NCBI RefSeq assembly: GCF_024220515.1
Contig: NZ_JAMXOT010000198.1
Coordinates: 1-33,313, forward strand
DNA: 33,313 nucleotides
Direction of reading: 5' to 3'
From: Oscillatoria sp. HE19RPO
Lineage (GTDB): Bacteria > Cyanobacteriota > Cyanobacteriia > Cyanobacteriales > Laspinemataceae
Part shown: one piece after another, positions 14,215-21,609 of the stretch
How the letters are laid out: each line of letters starts with the position of its first letter
Numbering within the stretch: the first letter of the stretch is position 1
Notes under the pieces: generated by a model
What the model saw: the letters and a program-made list of their open reading frames with translations, nothing else
Told to the model about the DNA's origin: nothing
Database searches by the model: none
Program-made: the position numbers and the translations under genes

Positions 14215-15657
14215 CCCCAAAATGCACCCACTGCGAGGGGGAACCGTTAAACTCAGCTGGTCATCCTGCCAAGACACCTGAGCTTTCCCATATAACAACT
14301 TCTCAGGATGAGCGTTCAACCCAGAGACATCCACCGTCTGCTCAGAGGCATTCGTGCCGACATTAACGGCGACAATCAGTTCTTCCTCCGGTAACTGCCT
14401 TGCGAAGACATAGAGGGTTCCCTGAGCGGATAACACCTTATAAGTGCCGGTCCGCAAAGCCGGATGAGCATGACGCAGGGTAATTAGTTGGCGGTGATAG
14501 TCGAGCACTTCCCGGTCCCAATCTTCTTCGTTGGGAAAACCGCGACGGGAGTCGGGGTCCACACGACCCGGTAAACCGACTTCATCCCCATAGTAGATAC
14601 TCGGAGCACCGGGGAAGGTCATTAATAGGAGCGTTGCCAACTCGACCGAAGGTTTATCATCTCCGGCGATCGACAGCAGACGTGCCGTATCATGAGAAGC
14701 CAGAAGGTTAAGCTGAGTCAGTTGGATTTCCCAGGGGTACATTTCCAACAACTCCTGGATTTTTTCCGCATAATCCCCGGCAAACATCGGAGGGGTGGTT
14801 TGGTAGTCCCGGCCCTTGACTTGACTCAAATCAACGCGATCGCCCGCAGTAAAGGCAATGGTGGGTCCGGTAAACAGATAGTTCATCACCCCATCGAACT
14901 GAGTCCCATCCAACCAGGGACGGGAGTCACCCCAGACTTCGCCGACAATGTAGGCATCGGGATTAATTGCTTTGACGCGATCGCGAAACTCCTGCCAAAA
15001 CCCTTCCGTTTTCACCTCAAACGGCACATCCAACCGCCACCCATCAATTCCAAACTTAATCCAATATTCCGCAATCTCCATAATGTATTCCCGCACCTCG
15101 GGATTATCATGGTTGAACACTGGTAAAGCCCGATTATCCGCCCACCCTTCATAATTAGCCGGAAAATCCCCATTGTAGGGAGACACAGGCCAATCATGAA
15201 TTTTAAACCAATCGACCCAGGGAGAATGAGGGCCATTTTCCAAAATATCGTGAAAAAAGAAAAAGCCCCGACTGGCATGATTAAAGACCCCATCCAGCAC
15301 CACTTTAATATTCCGGTTATGCGCCTCTAACAACAGTTCTCGAAACGCCCCTGTTTTCCCCAACATCGGGTCCACCTGATAGTAATCATGGGTGTGATAA
15401 CGGTGGTTACTCGCCGATTGAAAGATGGGGGTAAAATAAATAGCATTAATCCCCAACTCTTGTAAATAGTCCAGTTTGTCTATAACGCCCCAGAGATTTC
15501 CTCCTTTATATCCTTGCAGAGTCGGAATAGCGTGCCAATCTTCCCAACGACTGTGCTTCAAGAGTAGCTCACGAGGCTGAGTCCCTCGGGCGAAGCGATC
15601 GGGAAAGATTTGATAAAAAACCGCGTGTTTTACCCAATCGGGTGTTTGAATTTCCAT
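14212..15657 (-). CDS. GH13 alpha-amylase / neopullulanase-like glycosidase
   Basis: Hydrolyses alpha-glucans (starch, glycogen or maltodextrins). The 481-residue protein has a (beta/alpha)8 GH13 core with all four conserved regions: DGVFNH (122-127), GWRLDVP with the nucleophile D210, GEVW with the acid/base E240, and the transition-state D323 in SHD. The PSIYYGDEVGLPG motif is at 352-364. A beta-sheet C-terminal domain follows. The opening AVFYQIFPDRF is typical of the neopullulanase/cyclomaltodextrinase group, but it lacks the extra N-terminal dimerisation domain. No signal peptide, so it is cytosolic. The start is set at ATG 15657; a TTG at 15705 would add 16 non-homologous residues. Its stop codon lies inside the tnpB right-end sequence, so the natural C-terminus may have been changed slightly. 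Confidence 0.92.
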   Translation of the reverse strand: MEIQTPDWVKHAVFYQIFPDRFARGTQPRELLLKHSRWEDWHAIPTLQGYKGGNLWGVIDKLDYLQELGINAIYFTPIFQSASNHRYHTHDYYQVDPMLGKTGAFRELLLEAHNRNIKVVLDGVFNHASRGFFFFHDILENGPHSPWVDWFKIHDWPVSPYNGDFPANYEGWADNRALPVFNHDNPEVREYIMEIAEYWIKFGIDGWRLDVPFEVKTEGFWQEFRDRVKAINPDAYIVGEVWGDSRPWLDGTQFDGVMNYLFTGPTIAFTAGDRVDLSQVKGRDYQTTPPMFAGDYAEKIQELLEMYPWEIQLTQLNLLASHDTARLLSIAGDDKPSVELATLLLMTFPGAPSIYYGDEVGLPGRVDPDSRRGFPNEEDWDREVLDYHRQLITLRHAHPALRTGTYKVLSAQGTLYVFARQLPEEELIVAVNVGTNASEQTVDVSGLNAHPEKLLYGKAQVSWQDDQLSLTVPPRSGCILG

Positions 15658-16061
15658 AAATTTTCGTATGCCTCCACCGCTAATGCTACAATCGTGGGCG
15701 AACAAATGGATCTAACCTCCGGTAGAAAATCTCCGCCACAAGATTGCAGAAGGTCAAGAAAAGTCAAAGTTAATAAAATTTCGGCAGAGTTAGAAACCGG
15801 GTTTCTCGACAAAATCTCTGGCTATTTGCAACATATTAAGGTCAGAAACCCGGTTTCTGGTTCGGTTGAGTCAAGGCTGGCCCTGGGGTCTTAGGTAAGG
15901 AAGGGGGAGAGGAGCGATCGCCCTGTCCAAAACTACCGCGCAGTTCCAGGCAGAAGCAGGTCCGAAGTGTTCTACAATACTCCGTGCGGGTTTAAACCGC
16001 AATCGGTTTAGCGGTCTGGCTAGGACTTGTCCTCATCCCATAAATTAGGAGAACTTAAACG
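15658..16061. other. Divergent intergenic region, amylase / petM
   Basis: 404 bp. It holds two copies of the GAAACC..GGTTTC palindrome (15792-15806 and 15844-15858), which also forms the array at the right edge. The 94-codon plus frame at 15610-15894 crosses these repeats and is not called. A candidate -10 TACAAT is at 15973-15978, without a good -35. The leader before petM is about 80 bp, with a palindromic AAACCGCAATCGGTTT near 15994-16009. Confidence 0.5.
15792..15858. repeat. Two GAAACC/GGTTTC palindromes
   Basis: AGAAACCGGGTTTCT (15792-15806) and AGAAACCCGGTTTCT (15844-15858). The same 15-mers recur at 33179-33193, 33229-33243 and 33264-33278, so this is a dispersed repeat family. Confidence 0.85.
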
Positions 16062-16166
16062 ATGTCTGGTGAAATTTTCACAACAGCCTCTTTAGCCTTT
16101 GCCTTAGTCATGGTCGGTTTAGTCCTCGGTTTCGCCTTACTCAAAATTCAAGGCGCAGAAGAATAA
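16062..16166 (+). CDS. petM: Cytochrome b6f complex subunit PetM (subunit VII)
   Basis: A 34-residue single-helix subunit of the thylakoid cytochrome b6f complex, which passes electrons from plastoquinol to plastocyanin or cytochrome c6. The sequence MSGEIFTTASLAFALVMVGL continues to end ..LGFALLKIQGAEE, matching the family in length, with one transmembrane helix and a short acidic tail. The Shine-Dalgarno TAGGAGAA lies about 8 bp upstream. It is monocistronic, closed by a strong hairpin at 16192-16241. Confidence 0.97.
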   Translation: MSGEIFTTASLAFALVMVGLVLGFALLKIQGAEE

Positions 16167-16191
16167 GCCCCCAACACCCAACCCCATCCAT

Positions 16192-16241
16192 AAAACAAGC
16201 GATCGCCCTCCTGAATCTTCAGGAAGGCGATCGCTTGTTTT
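16192..16241 (+). terminator. petM intrinsic terminator
   Basis: A 16-bp outer stem (16192-16207 with 16226-16241, containing HIP1) and a 7-bp inner stem (16209-16215 with 16218-16224), separated by one mismatch, with a 2-nt loop and a final run of four T. It is bidirectional in form, so it can also insulate petM from the convergent permease gene. Confidence 0.88.
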
Positions 16242-16250
16242 ATCCTTCAG

Positions 16251-16318
16251 AAAAAACCCGCACCCTAAAGGGTGGGGCTATACGGACAAAGCCCGCCTGC
16301 GCGGGCTACTCTATAAAA
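16251..16318. repeat. Interspersed hairpin repeat (copy D)
   Basis: Nearly identical to copy C (12299-12365) over about 65 bp, including GGGTGGGGCTATACGGACAA and the AGCCCGC/GCGGGCT hairpin. It lies exactly between the petM terminator and the stop codon of the permease gene. Confidence 0.88.
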
Positions 16319-17389
16319 TCAGTGAGCACTGGAGACTTCAACCGGCTGCGGACTGTCTGCCACCTCCGATCGCAAACTGTCTGCGGTGCTTTTGATAAAA
16401 CTAGCTAGAGGCACTGCAATCAGAACCCCCAAGACTCCTCCCAACTTCGCACCGATCAACAGCGAAATTAACACCCAGACTGGATTAAGACCCGTAAATC
16501 CTCCCAACAATCGCGGTGCCACGCCACTTTCGATACTTTGCTCGATCGCCACCGACACAATTAAAACTTTCACCCCCAGCCAAAAATTATTAAACGCAAC
16601 TAAGATACTCACCAAACTAATACTTAAACCGGCCCCAAACGGAATCAGGCTCAACACGCCAACCACTAAACCGAATAACAGACCAAACGGGACCCGCAAC
16701 ACCAAAAACGCCAAAGTCATTGAAACTCCCATTAAAGAAGCTACCGTGACTTGACCCACAAAATAATTATGGAAATTTTTGCCGAGAGAGAACCGCATCT
16801 CTTTTGCCAGACGGGGAGGCAACCATTGTAATAAGCCCTCCCAAAGGCTACGTCCGCGCCAGAGCATATAGAACGTTAAGATGACCGTCACCACCACATC
16901 AAAGACGCGACCCACCGTATCCACGGCAAAACTCAGGACTTGACCCGTGAGATTTTGTAACTGACCCGAAAGGCGTTCGGTGAGTTGAGTCGTCAATCCA
17001 CTCAAATCTACTGGCCAATTTCGGGCGATCGCGATTTCTTGCAGGGTCTGGAGTTGCGCCGCACCGGATTTAATCCAAACCGGCAAACGATTGGCTAACT
17101 CCGTCAATTGTTCCAAGGCGATCGGGACCAAGGTGATCCCCAACCCCACCAACGTCAGTAAGGTCAAGAGAAACACCAGAATCACCGCAGGGGTATGTTT
17201 GGCCCCATATCGCTCTAGGAGATTCACCGGATAGTCCAAAATAAACGCCAGCAACGAGGCTGCAAGCAGGATACTGATGATCTTGTCAAAATAATCAAAC
17301 GCCACCAGCAACAGCCAACTGTTGAGGAAAATTAAGGGGAAGGCGAATCCCAAAGTCAACCATCGAGGCATTGTTTCGCTGATTTTCAT
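16319..17389 (-). CDS. AI-2E family permease
   Basis: A 356-residue polytopic membrane protein of the AI-2E (formerly UPF0118/PerM) family. It has paired N-terminal helices, a soluble amphipathic middle region (~100-190) and a C-terminal helix block with the family motif region GLLFGLVVGVLSLIPFGAGL and LIGAKLGGVLGVLIAVPLAS. Members export small molecules or act in Na+/H+ exchange; the name does not prove autoinducer-2 transport. The ATG at 17389 gives the usual family length. A GTG at 17503 would add 38 residues read partly from a GTAGGGTGGGC-type repeat and is rejected. Confidence 0.9.
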   Translation of the reverse strand: MKISETMPRWLTLGFAFPLIFLNSWLLLVAFDYFDKIISILLAASLLAFILDYPVNLLERYGAKHTPAVILVFLLTLLTLVGLGITLVPIALEQLTELANRLPVWIKSGAAQLQTLQEIAIARNWPVDLSGLTTQLTERLSGQLQNLTGQVLSFAVDTVGRVFDVVVTVILTFYMLWRGRSLWEGLLQWLPPRLAKEMRFSLGKNFHNYFVGQVTVASLMGVSMTLAFLVLRVPFGLLFGLVVGVLSLIPFGAGLSISLVSILVAFNNFWLGVKVLIVSVAIEQSIESGVAPRLLGGFTGLNPVWVLISLLIGAKLGGVLGVLIAVPLASFIKSTADSLRSEVADSPQPVEVSSAH

Positions 17390-17639
17390 AATGAGAACAT
17401 TGAACCGGGGATACTGAAACCCCAAAGAAGGCATCTTTTTAGTATGGTAGATGGGTGACCAGAGGTTTCGCTGAAAACTCCCGGAGGCGTCCGTAGCGCC
17501 CACCCTATTCTGGAATTCTACCGAATCCTCCCAGACTGGTTGTAAACTATCTTAAATTTCTACAATAGAGATGCCATATCCTAAATCGCTCGGAGTTTCC
17601 ACCCCAGGCGATCGCAATTGATATCAGGACCCCTAAAGC

Positions 17640-18473
17640 GTGAATATAGACACTATCCAAGATATTTTTGAGAAAGGCGGCGTATCCATGTGGCCGTTGT
17701 GGCCCTTGTTGATATTATCCATCCTAGCCGTCGCCACCATCTTAGAGCGCAGTTGGTTTTGGGCAACCGTCGTCAGCAAAGAAAAAGAAACCGCTAATCG
17801 CGTCCTAGAAGCGGCGCGATATGATTGGCGAGTCGCCCAGGAAGTGGCCCGACAAGCCAGCAAACGCCCGATCGGGCGCTTTCTCCATGCCCCTTTGCGC
17901 TTACAAAATGCTGACCCCGAAGTCTTTCGGTTAGCATTAGAAGCCGGGGCAGAAGAAGAAATCACCACCATGCGTCGGGGTGATAAAGTATTAGAAGCTG
18001 TCATTGCCTTAGCACCGTTACTCGGGTTACTCGGGACGGTTCTGGGGTTAATCGAATCCCTCGGGTCCATCCGCCTGGGAGACATCGGCACAGGAGCCAC
18101 CGCTGGAGTGACTACCGGCATCGGTGCAGCCCTTGTCAGTACCGCATTTGGTCTGATTGTGGCGATTACGAGTTTAGCCTTCTATCGTCTATTTCAAGGT
18201 TTGCTCGTTAACCAGGTCAAAATTTTCCGCAAATGCGGGAATGAATTGGAGTTGCTGTATCGCCAATATTGGAGCCAAATCCACCACAATCGCAGTGGTG
18301 CACCCGAAACTACCGCCTCTTGGGCAACTAGAACGGTGCCAGACAGTGGGTTTACGGTTAAGCCCGAAGGGTCTGTGAATCATAGTAAAGGCTACCCAGA
18401 AATAGGGGATCAGCCCCAGGATAGAGCCAACAAGATTGATGGTTTGAATTCCTCGGATCAGTCGTCGAATTAA
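17640..18473 (+). CDS. exbB: MotA/TolQ/ExbB proton channel protein
   Basis: A 277-residue inner-membrane protein with an N-terminal helix ([19 protein letters not shown]), a cytoplasmic loop and two C-terminal helices. The hallmark [12 protein letters not shown] (~123-134) and [18 protein letters not shown] follow. With ExbD it forms the proton-motive-force-driven stator that energises TonB-dependent outer-membrane uptake, or a Tol-like machine. The GTG start at 17640 fits the family N-terminus; ATG 17688 is possible. The ~60-residue C-terminal tail is hydrophilic and unconserved. It is followed after 71 bp by exbD. No tonB or receptor gene is in the window. Confidence 0.9.
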   Translation: MNIDTIQDIFEKGGVSMWPLWPLLILSILAVATILERSWFWATVVSKEKETANRVLEAARYDWRVAQEVARQASKRPIGRFLHAPLRLQNADPEVFRLALEAGAEEEITTMRRGDKVLEAVIALAPLLGLLGTVLGLIESLGSIRLGDIGTGATAGVTTGIGAALVSTAFGLIVAITSLAFYRLFQGLLVNQVKIFRKCGNELELLYRQYWSQIHHNRSGAPETTASWATRTVPDSGFTVKPEGSVNHSKGYPEIGDQPQDRANKIDGLNSSDQSSN

Positions 18474-18544
18474 GTTCAATGAAGCGGGGGGAGTTCCTAC
18501 CGCTTGCCACTCACCCCTTTGAATTTCTGGGAGGCGATCGCCGG

Positions 18545-19081
18545 ATGAAGATTAACGGGTATGATTCACAAACGGAAGAAGCTCGGATTGAGCTGATTCC
18601 CCTGATTGATGTCATCTTTTGTATTTTGACCTTTTTCCTCCTAGCGGCATTGCAACTGACCCGCCAACAAGCGGTGAATGTAGATTTGCCCCAAGCGGAG
18701 ACAGGGACAGTACAGATGCAAGAGTTGAAACTGTTTGTCAGCGTGGACCAACTGGGACAAACGTATGTGGATAAACAGCCGGTGACCCGGGAGCAACTGT
18801 ATCAGTTATTGTTGACTTATAAAAGAGCCAGACCCGAGGGATTGATTGTGCTTTCGGCGTCGAAGATGGCCAGTTATAATGACGTGATGCAGGTGCTGGA
18901 TTTGCTGAGGTCTGTGGGAGGCGATCGGGTTGCCCTAGCCACGATCCCCACTTCCGGTGACCTATTGCTACCTGGTGGCGATCGGCCCAATAATGGTTCA
19001 GCAGTGCCAAATCCAATTGTTCCTGAAACAGGAGGAGAAAATGCGCCAGGGATGGGCGGCACCGGAGAAGGGAATGAATGA
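18545..19081 (+). CDS. exbD: ExbD/TolR-family protein
   Basis: A 178-residue partner of the ExbB-like channel. It has a short cytoplasmic start, one helix (ELIPLIDVIFCILTFFLLAA) containing the proton-carrying aspartate in LIDVIF, and a periplasmic domain (VNVDLPQAE ... VLDLLRSVGGDRVALAT). The Gly/Pro/Asn-rich tail of ~40 residues is longer than in the Escherichia coli protein. The ATG at 18545 is chosen because GGGAGG precedes it and MKIN.. is the family-like start; an ATG at 18479 has no ribosome-binding site. Confidence 0.9.
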   Translation: MKINGYDSQTEEARIELIPLIDVIFCILTFFLLAALQLTRQQAVNVDLPQAETGTVQMQELKLFVSVDQLGQTYVDKQPVTREQLYQLLLTYKRARPEGLIVLSASKMASYNDVMQVLDLLRSVGGDRVALATIPTSGDLLLPGGDRPNNGSAVPNPIVPETGGENAPGMGGTGEGNE

Positions 19082-19311
19082 GTAGGGAGCGGGGCGAGCA
19101 ATGCTCAGGGAAGAGTCCTTGTATTGGGTTGAGCAGTTCTATCTTACTCTGCCTCGTCCTGACCAGAAAAACAATACCTTTGCATGGTCCACATAAGTAG
19201 TCAGCCTAAATGAATTATTGCACATTTTAATTGACTCAACTCTGACCTCCTTCATGCCGAACGGTTCAAGTATTCACGTTCCATTGCTTATTTAGATAAT
19301 ATACATCAATA
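19082..19311. other. Intergenic spacer before the glycosylation-like island
   Basis: 230 bp with no gene. Base composition falls from here on, and HIP1 octamers stop at 18534-18541, not reappearing until 30338-30345. Confidence 0.5.
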
Positions 19312-20634
19312 ATGGATAATAAAAACTTAGAAATCCTCGAAAAAATCCGTCAACAATTTGAAAAAGGTCCTTATCCTAGAAGAAGCATAGAAGACACTCC
19401 TAAAGACAACTACAATTTTTTATTTAAACATAATTTGGCAACCCCTTTTTATTTAAGAAATCAAAAATTCATAAATAGCGAAGGGAAGTTTATTTTAGAT
19501 GCTGGATGTGGTAGCGGATATAAATCATTAGCTCTTGCCGAAGCAAATCCCGGCGCTAAAATTATAGGAATCGATATTTCAGAAGAATCTGTAAAGCTTG
19601 CACGTCAACGCCTAGAATATTACGGGTTTGAAGCAGATTTTTATGTTTTGCCGATAGAAGAAGTGGCAAGCTTGGGCATGACATTTGATTATATTAATAA
19701 TGATGATGTTTTGTATCTTTTACCTAATCCAGTCCTCGGACTGGAGGCGATGAAGTCAGTGTTAAAGCCCGAAGGAATTATCAGAACTAACTTTCATAGT
19801 TCCCTACAGAGATATTTCTGGTATCGGGCACAGGAAATTTTTAAAATCATGGGATTGATGGATGAGAATCCAGGAGAGATGGAAATTTCTGTAGTACGCG
19901 ATACCATGAAGGCACTCAAAGATGGAGTTCTTCTGAAAACTAAAACCTGGCAACAGGAGCATGAAGACAATGAAGAGTGGTACATGATGAATTATTTATT
20001 TCAGGGAGATAAGGGTTACACAATTCCTGAGATGTTCGCCGCATTGAAAGCAGCCAAATTAGAATTTATTAGCATGGTAGATTGGCGACGGTGGGAGTTA
20101 ATGGAATTGTTTGAGGAACCAGAGAATTTACCGATCTTCCTGGGAATGAGCTTGCCCGAACTCTCTGTAGAAGAACGGATGCATATACTGGAGTTGTTGC
20201 ACCCAGTGAATCGGCTGCTCGACTTCTGGTGTGGTCCTCCTGAACAAGATATTTCATTTCTTCCGGTTTCCGAATGGACAGACTCGGACTGGCAGGGTGC
20301 TTCAGTTCGTCTGCATCCTCAACTTAGAAACCCAAAAGCTAGAACGGATTTGCTTGAGTGCATCACCCACCAAAAATCCTTTGAAATCAGTCGGTATGTT
20401 CATGCTCCCACCTTGGCCCCAATCTTTATTGAGAGTAGTATAGCCGCTTGCCTGTTGCCGCTTTGGCAGGATACCCAATCGGTCAAATCTTTGGTAGAAC
20501 GCTTCCTGACTATCAGACCCGTACATCCAGCCACCCTCGAACGCGAGACCTCAACAACGGCGTTTGAGACAATGACTAAGCTTTTAACCTACCTAGAAAC
20601 TTTTCTGTATGTGCTTTTGGAGAGATCCACCTAA
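19312..20634 (+). CDS. Class I SAM-dependent methyltransferase, pilin-adjacent
   Basis: A 440-residue protein. Motif I (LDAGCGSGYKSL, D63-G69 loop) and motif II (IIGIDISEESV) make the N-terminal ~200 residues a Rossmann methyltransferase domain. The remaining ~240 residues resemble no catalytic domain I know; they include WRRWELMELFEEPENLP and could be a substrate-recognition part. It stands 107 bp upstream of the pilin gene in the same direction. The target is unknown; a surface glycan or the pilin are candidates by location only. Confidence 0.85.
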   Translation: MDNKNLEILEKIRQQFEKGPYPRRSIEDTPKDNYNFLFKHNLATPFYLRNQKFINSEGKFILDAGCGSGYKSLALAEANPGAKIIGIDISEESVKLARQRLEYYGFEADFYVLPIEEVASLGMTFDYINNDDVLYLLPNPVLGLEAMKSVLKPEGIIRTNFHSSLQRYFWYRAQEIFKIMGLMDENPGEMEISVVRDTMKALKDGVLLKTKTWQQEHEDNEEWYMMNYLFQGDKGYTIPEMFAALKAAKLEFISMVDWRRWELMELFEEPENLPIFLGMSLPELSVEERMHILELLHPVNRLLDFWCGPPEQDISFLPVSEWTDSDWQGASVRLHPQLRNPKARTDLLECITHQKSFEISRYVHAPTLAPIFIESSIAACLLPLWQDTQSVKSLVERFLTIRPVHPATLERETSTTAFETMTKLLTYLETFLYVLLERST

Positions 20635-20741
20635 ACTCAAAAAAATTTTTACGCCCGGTGATATGAAACTGAACAAAGGTGGGTAAGTTATCTCCAGGAG
20701 TTAGAAAGCAAGCATCCCACACCCCAAGGAGACATATTCTT

Positions 20742-21278
20742 ATGAAGACCGAATTTAAAGCCAAATTCCTCCAACATATCAATCAAAAAAATCGAGAAGA
20801 GGGTTTCACCTTAATCGAACTGCTCGTCGTGGTCATTATCATCGGTATTTTGGCTGCTGTCGCATTACCCTCACTGTTAAGCCAGACTAACAAAGCCAAA
20901 CAGGTTGAAGCTCGTAACAATATTGGTGCTATGAACCGGGCGCAGCAAGCAGTATTTTTGGAGCGTAATGGCTTTGCCACAGATATGGCAAATCTAGGCG
21001 TGGGTATTCAAACCCAAACAACAAATTACGAGTATTCGATGGTGGCTGCAGGTGGTACTTTACCAAGTAGCGTTAACAACCAAGCGAAAACTCGTGTTAA
21101 CAGCCTCAAACCTTACGCCGGACTCGTCTGGTCTGTCACCGATCCAACTACCTCTCAAGCTACGACGCGCGCCATTCTTTGTGAGGAAGCCGATCCCAAG
21201 CCACCTAACACAGCCCCGACTGTGGCTGCAGCACCTGGTGTTGGTGCAACCTGCGGTGCTATGAAGACTCTTGAATAG
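20742..21278 (+). CDS. Type IV pilin-like protein (G/H family)
   Basis: A 178-residue prepilin with a 21-residue leader ending in Gly21, then FTLIELLVVVIIIGILAAVA with the essential Glu at mature position 5 (E26), so it is a PilD substrate and a pilus subunit or minor pilin. The mature part has the cyanobacterial G/H-type pattern (MNRAQQAVFLERNGFA, LGVGIQTQTTNYEY, LKPYAGLVWSV). Two cysteines near the end (C147, C171) can close a D-loop spanning a Pro/Thr/Ala-rich segment (PPNTAPTVAAAP), a plausible O-glycosylation site. AAGGAGA 9 bp upstream fixes the ATG at 20742. It is followed by its own hairpin terminator and two GT41 enzymes. Confidence 0.93.
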   Translation: MKTEFKAKFLQHINQKNREEGFTLIELLVVVIIIGILAAVALPSLLSQTNKAKQVEARNNIGAMNRAQQAVFLERNGFATDMANLGVGIQTQTTNYEYSMVAAGGTLPSSVNNQAKTRVNSLKPYAGLVWSVTDPTTSQATTRAILCEEADPKPPNTAPTVAAAPGVGATCGAMKTLE

Positions 21279-21609
21279 TTAGGATATTAAAGAACTGCTA
21301 AGAACACTCAACTAACTCAAGAGCAATTAGAGAGGGGAGTTTACACTACCCTCTCTCATTTTCTTAAACTAGCTATCACCAACCCAACTACTTAATACAC
21401 CTATCCAGAGGGCCAAACCGACAATATAAACCATCCCTCAAACTATTGAAAAAATCGAGAACGGGCCGCTATAGTTAATAGAATTCATCCCTATTATATC
21501 CATACCATTTATTCAATTCATTTAACCTAGCTCTAAATAAACGAAGACCACCGATATTTACCTTTTGAGAAAAATATAGTTCCTGCACCTAAATTGATTC
21601 ATTGATTCT
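21279..21609. other. Intergenic region between pilin and GT41 gene
   Basis: 331 bp. It contains the pilin terminator at 21329-21356, then an AT-rich stretch without a gene. The start of the next gene has no strong ribosome-binding site (sequence ATTGATTCATTGATTCT just upstream). Confidence 0.5.
21329..21356 (+). terminator. Pilin gene terminator
   Basis: AGAGAGGG (21329-21336) pairs perfectly with CCCTCTCT (21349-21356) and is followed by CATTTTCTT. It would let an abundant pilin mRNA end before the glycosyltransferase genes. Confidence 0.75.

Noticed and set aside
15658-15705. N-terminal extension of the amylase from a TTG codon
   Set aside because: The added 16 residues are unlike the family; MEIQTPDWVKHAVFYQIFPD is the expected beginning.
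15610-15894. 94-codon plus-strand frame upstream of petM
   Set aside because: It overlaps the amylase start antisense and runs through two interspersed palindromes.
17390-17503. 38-residue N-terminal extension of the AI-2E permease from a GTG
   Set aside because: The start lies in a GTAGGGTGGGC-type repeat, and the ATG at 17389 gives the normal family length.
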